Notes under the pieces: model-generated
Seen by the model: the letters and a program-made list of their open reading frames with translations, nothing else
What the model was told of the DNA's origin: nothing
Databases searched by the model: none
Translations under genes and position numbers: made by a program
Part shown: piece after piece, positions 57,027 through 64,000 of the stretch
Position numbering within the stretch: position 1 is the stretch's first letter
Layout of the letters: each line of letters begins with the position of its first letter
From: Tetranychus cinnabarinus
Taxonomy: Eukaryota; Arthropoda; Arachnida; Trombidiformes; Tetranychidae
Direction of reading: 5' to 3'
NCBI GenBank assembly: GCA_022266195.1
Contig: WHVY01000002.1
Span: 3,921,001-3,985,000, forward strand
DNA length: 64,000 nucleotides

Positions 57027-57700
57027 CAAGGTTCAAACTGATTTCAGATATGAAATTAGCATTGCTTATTGTATAGTCTGATGAAGTTTCATCCTGCGCC
57101 GCGATCTACAAGATGAACTAAAAAAGTCTAAACTAGACCTAATACAGTTTTTCCAATAATTGACTAGTTTTGCCCCATTTTAGATTCAAACTGATTTCAG
57201 CTATGAAATCAGCATTGCTTATTGTATAGTCTGATGAAGTTTCATCCTGCGCCGCGATCTACAAGATGAACTAAAAAAGTCTAAACTAGACCTAATACAG
57301 TTTTTCCAATAATTGACTAGTTTTGCCCCATTTTAGATTCAAACTGATTTCAGATATGAAATCAGCATTGTTTATTGTATACCCTGATGAAGTTTCATCG
57401 TGCGCCGCGATCTACAAGATGAACTGATAAAGACCGAATCAGGATACATACAGTTATTCCGATGCTTGACTTATTTTGCGTACTTTTAGATTAAAAATAA
57501 TTTTATATATGGAATCAGCATTGCTTATTATGTACAGAATAAAAGTTTCCCCGAGAAGCGCAACCTAGAACATGGACAGTTTTAGATCAAAACACGACTG
57601 AGTCAGTTTTCACAGGAAGTAACTGATTTTTCAATATTTTCTTTCTGTTTTAATCGTAAATATAAAATCTATATTGCTTTTTTAGTATATAAACAATTTT
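57027..57700. repeat. 153-bp satellite, about 4.4 units
   Basis: The phrase attg(c/t)ttatt recurs at 57061, 57214, 57367, 57520 and 57673, an exact 153-bp period. The first three units are very similar (tgatgaagtttcat, then gcgccgcgatctacaagatg), and the fourth and fifth decay to the right. No coding capacity; not recognised as a known satellite. Confidence 0.85.
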
Positions 57701-57900
57701 TCATCATGAAATTCTGCTTTTTCCTCATCAAGTTTCATTATTTCTCTACCATGAATTTTCTTTGTTTTTTTCGTGAATATCTTACGCACGGTACCTCGGA
57801 TCAAAAAATGATTTAGATTTTTAAAATCAGCATAAAAAAATACATTAGAAAATATTAGACACGAAGGGTTCTGAAAATAGGCAACTTTTGACATCCTCCT

Positions 57901-57969
57901 TAGTAGCAATAAAGTGTTGGACTCTTTGGCACATTTAAAGCTTTTAAGATGTATGACCAAGCTCATCTT
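57901..57969 (+). repeat. 69-bp flanking direct repeat, right copy
   Basis: Exact copy of 56958-57026, lying eight bases before the MITE at 57978. Confidence 0.85.
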
Positions 57970-57977
57970 TAACCATA

Positions 57978-58417
57978 CTAGGTGTTCCGATGAACTACCC
58001 CTACATTGGCGCGTTTATAACTCAGCAACTATAAATACTAGAGATATGATATAAGACATTCGATAGGCAAAATGTGAAAGTTTTGTATGCCGCTACTTTG
58101 GAAATTTTTCGAATACAGGGTGTTTTTCGTCAAAGCGTCAAAGTTGAAAAAGTGTCACATTTTGCTGTGCGTGATTTTTTCTAATTTTTTATCAGGCCAT
58201 ATTAAAGTTCCAAAGATCTTATTTCCGATGGTCTTATGCTGAAAATGCTCCGATAAATGGTTCTCGAGATATCAGCGTTCAAAGTAAGGGAATTCTTCCA
58301 TAGGAATCAATGGGCCTCAGAACAAAACACGCAAATGAGCCAAATGACAAAAAAATATGCTTATAGTTGCTGAGTTATAAACGCGCCAATGTAGGGATAG
58401 TTCATCGGAACACCTAG
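57978..58417. mobile_element. 440-bp MITE with 58-bp TIRs and TA target site
   Basis: Termini start ctaggtgttccgatgaacta at 57978 and end with the complement at 58417, differing at about one position over 58 bp. TA lies at 57976-57977 and 58418-58419. The interior has no transposase frame. Confidence 0.85.
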
Positions 58418-58419
58418 TA

Positions 58420-59179
58420 TAGGATTGTATGGCAAATTCAAACGCAATGAGCTATTTTTAAAAACCCATTACTAATAGTTCATTTTCAGGGGTGAGCAAA
58501 AAGCTGGTTTTTTCAAAGGAAAGAAAACAAAGAGTCTAGACTTGCTGACGCAAGCTATTTTGAAGTTGAAGTTATTATATTACTGCCATCGGTGTATTGA
58601 AATCGCATTTTTCTAATTTTTTGTTTTATAATATCTTTTGAGTTCAGATTTTTCCTACAATGGAAGGCGATAGATCGAGTTGATTCATCTAGATGATTCA
58701 GACAGTGAGGTCTAATAAATAAAAAACATAAAAAATAAGACCAACGGGATGTCAAAAAAATGTGATTCCAAAAAAAGGAAATTTTGCCAGATTGTCAACC
58801 TCAAAAGTTGCATTCGTAAATTTACAGATTTTGATGAAGAATAAAAATGATGAGGAAAATAAGAACATTGATTGATATTGCTTTTTTCAATTTCTATTTC
58901 TTGTTCATTCAAAAGTTGAATCCGACACTTGAAAACGTGTAACTTTTATATGCGTAAATAGCAGTTCAAAATAATCAAAGCAAATCGGTTGCTGAGAAAA
59001 TAGCATTCACCAATTTATAGAAAGCATGATTTGTATTCACTAATTTTTCTTCATTGATGAAATTCAATTGAATCCTGGGGGATAATCTACAGGTGTCGAT
59101 CTTGTTAAATCATTTTTTTTTACTTCTTGTAGCCAACTTTAGTTTGTTCATCCGCTACGAAATCAATTGATGTGTTTAA
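58420..59179. other. no gene recognised
   Basis: AT-rich. Two 66-codon minus frames (58555-58755 and 58712-58912) overlap each other and have no supporting features. Confidence 0.45.
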
Positions 59180-59475
59180 CACTAAATTGTCTGATTACTG
59201 AAAAGATTGATTCGTCGAAGAGAGAAAAATGTGATTCAAGATTTCCATCAATACTGACACATTAGATAATTAAAGGCGATTCTCACCTGTAAGCTGTTCA
59301 GAATCAACAGTGATTTACATGAAAATGGTTTAGTTTACGAAGTACACGCATTTCTTTTTCAAATGGAAATTTCTTTCCTTTAAAGGCTCTCTTTGATACA
59401 TTTCACGGCAAACAGCAAACCTGGACGCTCTCTACTCTTGGCTAGAACAACTTGTGAAAATGTTCCAGCTGTAAG
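59180..59475 (-). pseudogene. CaMKI exon 2 fragment fused to intron 2 sequence
   Basis: Read on the minus strand, about 59330-59475 matches the acceptor side and first 145 bp of CaMKI exon 2: cattttcacaagttgttcta, then gagcgtccagg, gccgtgaaatgtat and cgtaaactaaaccatt. It then jumps to the intron-2 sequence that lies about 740 bp further on in the real gene (ttcatgtaaatcact, then gattctgaacagcttac) and follows it to about 23290. The intact gene covers 19989-34227, so this is a duplicated, internally deleted fragment with no coding potential. Intron sequence shows it is not a retrocopy. Confidence 0.8.
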
Positions 59476-59479
59476 AACT

Positions 59480-60498
59480 TTTTTATGCGCTAACCTAACA
59501 CAGAACACCTTACTTTAAAAATCTTGGAAGATATCACTTGCGCGATCCTAATATTGGACACAACTCAAACACTGAGGATGAACCTTGTTATGACAACAGA
59601 AGAGCTGGAACTGTGTGACTTGAGCCTAAATACATTTGTATATAGTAGATAAAACAAAAATAATTCATAAAAAGTAGATAAAGAAAATGGGTTAGAGATA
59701 CTCGGAGACATCCGCAACTCTACCCCCTCGCTGGTTTCGATGCGACCATTGAAATAACCGGTAGGGATAGAGAGGCATTTACGTTAACTTAGAGTTTTTA
59801 GTTTCTATTTCGGTAACAAAGTCCGCCATTTTCTTTTTTGACTCGAACAACTCGCGAGTTCCAGTACGCACTTCATGCTTTAATTGTACTCATTAAATAC
59901 TCGATACCTTTCTGATTGATACCATACTTTACAACAATACTTTTTTTCAATATCGGGAAACACTAAGTTTATCTTTGAAAATAAAAAAATCGTTTAGAGG
60001 TCAAATGAGCGAATGACCTTAAGTGGCTTTGAAACTTTGAAACAATTGTCCTTCAATTTTCAATAGCATTAGGTTCAAATTTAAGAAACCTAGCTTGTAC
60101 AGTTCGTGAGATTATGAATAAAATGTGAAGTAAATGAGACTGAATAGCCTTGCTATTTCTTTCAAACAAAGACTTTCTTATAAAAAATAGTATAACTTGA
60201 TTCACCTCTTCAAGATATCAGAATTTTTCAACACTTCCACCACTTTTTCAATCACTTTTTCCACCAATCAAATCTAACATATCCATGACCATCATATCCG
60301 AAAAGCGGTGAACGATTTGGGGGATTTGATTAGGAGAAATTTTGTCGAAAAATATTGATTGAAAATGTTTTGGATAAAGTTTTGGACATTTCAGTGGACA
60401 ATTTTTTGAGGAAAGTCTTTTCAAAAAGTGGTGATGAATGGTTGGTGTGCTAAATTGCATTGGTGACAATATGGTGAAAAAGTGATTGAAACAGACAT
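59480..60498. other. no gene recognised
   Basis: AT-rich spacer. The 92-codon minus frame at 60248-60526 overlaps the hairpin at its right end and was not called. Confidence 0.4.
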
Positions 60499-60640
60499 AC
60501 AGCCGTGAATTGAAAGTTGAATCCACTTTTTAAATCAATTGCGCAGGTAATCAGCAGTTGATTAAGTTAATCATAGATTTGATAATGAAATGCGCAAATT
60601 ACTCAAAAAGTGGATTCAAATTTCGATTCATGGCTGTATT
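60499..60640. repeat. imperfect hairpin, about 50-bp arms
   Basis: The left arm holds acagccgtgaattgaaag and aatccacttttt. The right arm holds aaaaagtggattcaaatttc and catggctgta. About 40 bp separate the arms. Probably a small foldback element. Confidence 0.6.
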
Positions 60641-60921
60641 TTATTGTATTGTGCTTCTCTAATTTGGATTCATTGTATTAAAGGGTTTATCTTTTTGTCA
60701 CGATGTGTCTCTACCTGTTCTGTAAAGACTTAGGTACCAAGGTACCTATGCACATTCAATTATCCTTTACCAACAGTAGTATAAATAACCAATTACTGGC
60801 TCAATCGCGAAACCGGTTATTGAATTGGTTACTTTAAAGAATAAATTGGTTACTACTGAGAAATTAAGCGCTGAATTTGAAAATATTAAACATTAAACTT
60901 AGCAAATTATTTCAAAATCTA

Positions 60922-60927
60922 TATAAA
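60922..60927 (+). promoter_or_regulatory. TATA box upstream of element ORF1
   Basis: tatataaagcacg about 100 bp before the ATG at 61026, in otherwise non-coding sequence. A short perfect palindromic pair, taggtacc-aa-ggtaccta, lies at 60731-60748 further upstream. Confidence 0.5.
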
Positions 60928-61025
60928 GCACGTACTTTCTATCCAATTTATATCTTTATTCAAAAATTGTGAAAAGTCTTAATCGAGTTTATCAAAAAGT
61001 CTTAATTAAGTTAATCAAAATTAAA

Positions 61026-61976
61026 ATGAGTAATACACTTAACCTAGCTGAACATACCGAATCGGTTAAAGGTGTTCACTATATCATATATTTGCAAGGA
61101 AAATTAACAAGTGCTAAGTTTTGGAAATTTTACATCCAGATAATTTACAGCGTTGAAGGTGTTGAAATGACATCTAAGATTCCTTTCAAATTATTTAATG
61201 AAATAAGGAAAAAGTTGAAAACTGAAACTGAAATAAAATATAATCATAAAGAATTTACATATGTACTTACGAAAAGTGGAACTCTGGACATTAGGTATCG
61301 TAACGCACACTTCTCATGGCCTAGTGACTTACTATCGATTATTCGTGAAAGCTCTTTCAAAGATAAATTTGCTAAGGTTCTACGTAAATGTAACTTTCCT
61401 TTTGAGGGTATTCATGAAAATAATATCCTTTCTTGGAAAGATAATCAAGATATTATCAATGATGATGACAGTGAAACGTATACATTTCCTATTTCAACAT
61501 TTCATTTGACGAACACAGATACGTATCATCTTTCGATTGAAGCATCTACATCACAGAATTCAAATCGGTGGTTTGCAAAAATAATGCTTACATTATCTGC
61601 TAAGAACAATTCTAGATATAGTGGTACGATGTATTTCAACACTATAGATTTTTTAGCAATAAGAGATTTCTTTACTGAATATTTGAGAGATGAATCAAAA
61701 TTCTTCACAATATTACCAAGCAAAAAATCTATCCAAATTACAAAGGAAGATTCAGGAAATCTCAACTTTGAGATTGATGGTCAAAAAATGATTTTTTATC
61801 CGGAATATATTAAATACTTAACACAAGGAGTTTACATGCAGAAGATGTCACAAACTATGACATGTTTAAATTATGAAATGACACCACAACCTATTACACG
61901 GTGGTGGTTCAAAGAAGGGTCCTTGATTATGGATGAAGGCGTGGATAGGTTCAACGACCGTGTTAATACAATTTAA
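61026..61976 (+). CDS. Polinton-like element ORF1, two-repeat protein of unknown function
   Basis: Frame of 316 aa starting MSNTLNLAEH. The in-frame GTG 19 codons upstream is not used as the start. The two halves look alike. Residues about 17-125 and 167-278 each run: a beta-rich strand pair with Lys-Phe/Trp-aromatic, a P/M-x-hydrophobic-FN-x-I helix ending RKKL or FFTEYL, then GTLDIRYRNAHFSWP or GNLNFEIDGQKMIFYP, and a final helix. This suggests an internal duplication. No signal peptide, no transmembrane segment and no catalytic motif seen. It lies 40 bp upstream of the polymerase ORF in the same orientation, so it probably belongs to the same element. A role in replication or DNA binding is a guess from position only. 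Confidence 0.7.
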   Translation: MSNTLNLAEHTESVKGVHYIIYLQGKLTSAKFWKFYIQIIYSVEGVEMTSKIPFKLFNEIRKKLKTETEIKYNHKEFTYVLTKSGTLDIRYRNAHFSWPSDLLSIIRESSFKDKFAKVLRKCNFPFEGIHENNILSWKDNQDIINDDDSETYTFPISTFHLTNTDTYHLSIEASTSQNSNRWFAKIMLTLSAKNNSRYSGTMYFNTIDFLAIRDFFTEYLRDESKFFTILPSKKSIQITKEDSGNLNFEIDGQKMIFYPEYIKYLTQGVYMQKMSQTMTCLNYEMTPQPITRWWFKEGSLIMDEGVDRFNDRVNTI

Positions 61977-61985
61977 TATAAATAG
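61977..61985 (+). promoter_or_regulatory. TATA box of the polymerase ORF
   Basis: tataaatag begins at the base after the ORF1 stop codon (61974-61976) and lies 32 bp before the polymerase ATG at 62017. Separate tight promoters per ORF are typical of virus-like elements. Confidence 0.6.
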
Positions 61986-62016
61986 AATCAAATTGAAACA
62001 AATTTTCATTTCAAAA

Positions 62017-64000
62017 ATGACTCTCTGCAAGTATTGTGGAATTGATATCATTGATAAAGAACATAAATGTAACGTGACATATAAGTGTGATAAATGTTCT
62101 ACAAGATATAAAGTATTGAGTAATTTTCAAAAACATATAAAAGAATGTGCAGAAGAACCTATTCCTCAACTTGTACAACATGATAGATTTAAATTGATTA
62201 AAAGTGCCTTCGATGGAATATTGGCTGTTTATTATTTACCTGATATATCATTTTTAGATATTCAATCTCTTTACACATCCGAAAATGCGAATTTCAAATC
62301 CTTATTCAACTCACTTCTACTAGAACTCAATTGCTGCAAATACCGTATTGGGTGTTGGGTTGATGTAGAAAGACCTGCTATTGATTCTAGTGGAAAAGAT
62401 AATAAAATAATCTACATTTTCTCAGCAATGAAAAAACTTTGCTCACCTGAAGCTATAGATCCATCACTTCTTGAAACAAAAGAAGAATTAGATGCATGGA
62501 TTGATCAGCTCACTAATGAAGGAAGCGGATGGACAATGAAATCCATAAAAGCATTGGAGATCAGGATTGCGAAATTTGAACCACATCATGGAGGATGTTT
62601 GCATTGTAAACTACCAACAAGAATTACAAACAAAAAAGCAATCTTAAACATAAATACAAATACAGATTGTTTCATGTATAGCATACTTGCAGCTTTACAC
62701 ACGAAGTCAAAGAATGGATCAAGGAAAAATGTTTATGCAGAACATATCGGTGATTATGATTTCAGCATGGTTCGTGGATATGTTCCATTAAATGCTATTC
62801 GCCAATTTGAAAATAAAAACAATGTATCGGTAAATATATACTCATTAGCTATAAATAAGAAGACTATCATACCATTACAAATAAATGACCAAATCAAACA
62901 AAAGCATGTTAACCTGTTGCTCTATGAAGATCATTATTTCTTCATCAAAAATTTTAACCGATTGTTGAATAGATCAGGTTACCAACTGAAACGATGTTTG
63001 CGTTGTTTATCAGGATTCAACGGTGTTAAACAATTGAGATTACATGAACCTTACTGTGCAACGAAATCCCCACAAAAAGTTATCTTACCAGAAGAGGGTC
63101 GCAAAATCAAATTCGAGTCATATGAAAAGATGTTTAAACAACCTTTTGTCATCTATGCTGACTTCGAAACGCTTGCATCTAAAGTTGATAAACATATTAC
63201 CAATACTTCATTTGAATATCAAGAACATAATATCTGTTCATTTGGGTTAGTAATAGTTGATTGGAAAGGACAAGTTATAGATAAATTATTTTACAGAGGA
63301 CAAGATGCTGCGACCCGCTTTATTCAATCAATAATAACAGCGAAATTCCATCTCAATGAACTTTATTGGAAATCTGAAAAACCTCTATCAATGAACAACG
63401 AACAAGAAACAATTTTTTTTCTTTCACGACAATGTCATATCTGTAAGCAAAGCTTTACTGATGATGACATAAAAGTACGTGATCATGATCATCTTTCAGG
63501 AGAATTTCGAGGTGCAGCTCATCAAGAATGTAATTTAAAATGGAAATGGAACTACAAAATACCTATAGTTTTTCATAATCTCAAAAACTTCGACGGTCAT
63601 TTAATAATCGCAGCCTTGAAAAAAGAAATGTTCAAAAGAATTACATTTATTCCTCAAACTATAGAAAAATATATTGGGTTTTCGATGGATCAATTTACTT
63701 TCATTGATTCGTTTGCTTTTCTGCCTGCGAGTTTGGATTCTTTAGCTGCCAACCTTACAAAAGATGATAAATTATATTTTCTCTCTCAAATAATTCCTAA
63801 TAGAGATCATTCGTTGTTATTAGAAAAAGCAAGCTTACCTTACGAATATTTAGATACCTGGGATAAATTTGAAGATGATTGTTTACCTCCTATCGATGCT
63901 TTCAACTCAACTTTAACAGGTAAAAATATTTCAGAAGAGATTTACTTGAGATTACAACAGATATGGGCAGATTTTGAATGTAAAAACCTTGGAGATTTTC
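62017..64000 (+). CDS. protein-primed family B DNA polymerase, Polinton/adintovirus type (5' part)
   Basis: An uninterrupted frame of 661 codons from the ATG at 62017 runs off the window. Order: two zinc-finger-like clusters (Cys4, Cys7, His16, Cys18; Cys24, Cys27, His40, Cys44); a Cys/His pair near 196; a DCFMYSILAALH segment (about 217-228) as in other Maverick polymerases; KRCLRCL; exonuclease motif I YADFET (Asp382, Glu384); a CHIC...DHDH...CN zinc/HNH-like insertion (473-506); exonuclease motif II HNLKNFDGH (Asp526). The polymerase palm motifs lie beyond 64000. It would replicate the element by protein priming in the nucleus. No lesion is seen in this part. Assignment to Polinton versus adintovirus needs the capsid genes, which are outside the window. 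Confidence 0.9.
   Translation, partial: MTLCKYCGIDIIDKEHKCNVTYKCDKCSTRYKVLSNFQKHIKECAEEPIPQLVQHDRFKLIKSAFDGILAVYYLPDISFLDIQSLYTSENANFKSLFNSLLLELNCCKYRIGCWVDVERPAIDSSGKDNKIIYIFSAMKKLCSPEAIDPSLLETKEELDAWIDQLTNEGSGWTMKSIKALEIRIAKFEPHHGGCLHCKLPTRITNKKAILNINTNTDCFMYSILAALHTKSKNGSRKNVYAEHIGDYDFSMVRGYVPLNAIRQFENKNNVSVNIYSLAINKKTIIPLQINDQIKQKHVNLLLYEDHYFFIKNFNRLLNRSGYQLKRCLRCLSGFNGVKQLRLHEPYCATKSPQKVILPEEGRKIKFESYEKMFKQPFVIYADFETLASKVDKHITNTSFEYQEHNICSFGLVIVDWKGQVIDKLFYRGQDAATRFIQSIITAKFHLNELYWKSEKPLSMNNEQETIFFLSRQCHICKQSFTDDDIKVRDHDHLSGEFRGAAHQECNLKWKWNYKIPIVFHNLKNFDGHLIIAALKKEMFKRITFIPQTIEKYIGFSMDQFTFIDSFAFLPASLDSLAANLTKDDKLYFLSQIIPNRDHSLLLEKASLPYEYLDTWDKFEDDCLPPIDAFNSTLTGKNISEEIYLRLQQIWADFECKNLGDF

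Noticed and set aside
60248..60526. 92-codon minus frame
   Set aside because: Ends inside a hairpin arm, has no recognisable motif and no promoter or splice context.
1..64000. CRISPR array, bacterial operon or rRNA genes
   Set aside because: Spliced animal genes throughout; the only regular repeats are the 26-bp and 153-bp tandem arrays, which lack CRISPR layout.

Overview
This is an AT-rich animal nuclear segment, most likely from an arthropod. The evidence is spliced genes with canonical GT-AG introns, an arthropod-style dynein intermediate chain with microexons, and abundant TA-inserting Tc1/mariner-type DNA transposons. A Polinton-like virus-derived element sits at the right edge. A mite or other chelicerate would fit the compact introns and base composition, but nothing in the window fixes the species.

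Region by region. (1) 1-7.2 kb: a minus-strand tandem array made from a repeated two-gene module. One member is a small 'MGLITIYA' protein of about 110-128 aa (four copies). The other is an acidic Ser/Asp-rich protein (one full, one truncated copy). A TATA-containing promoter block recurs three times. Two small inverted-repeat elements have landed among the copies. (2) 8.7-15.7 kb: two conserved genes, divergently arranged. They are cytoplasmic dynein intermediate chain (minus strand, 10 exons, including three microexons of 18-21 nt and one 45-nt cassette) and a hydroxylysine-kinase-type APH-fold kinase (plus strand, 4 exons). (3) 15.9-18.6 kb: two minus-strand genes for secreted proteins, one histidine-rich and one large, disordered and unrecognised. 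(4) 20.0-34.2 kb: calcium/calmodulin-dependent protein kinase I in four exons. Its 10.6-kb second intron holds a nested antisense gene for a small cysteine-containing secreted protein. (5) 36-60.7 kb: a transposon graveyard. It contains decayed mariner, pogo-like and Tc1/DUF4817-type transposases, several TA-flanked MITEs, a nearly perfect 170-bp inverted repeat around a tRNA-like sequence, a 153-bp satellite and a 26-bp minisatellite. It also holds scattered copies of CaMKI intron and exon sequence. Two apparently intact small spliced genes are embedded here: a three-exon coiled-coil protein at 40.0-40.9 kb and a two-exon basic protein at 42.2-42.9 kb. (6) 60.9-64.0 kb: the left part of a Polinton/adintovirus-like element. 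It has a 316-aa protein with an apparent internal duplication, followed by the N-terminal 661 residues of a protein-primed family B DNA polymerase that runs off the window. Each ORF has its own TATA box.

The host genes at 8-34 kb are ordinary single-copy housekeeping or signalling genes with no evident functional link. The tandem array at the left and the element-rich right half are where lineage-specific or undescribed biology is most likely. Reading frames and splice junctions were checked by hand. No similarity search was run, so family names rest on recognised motifs.
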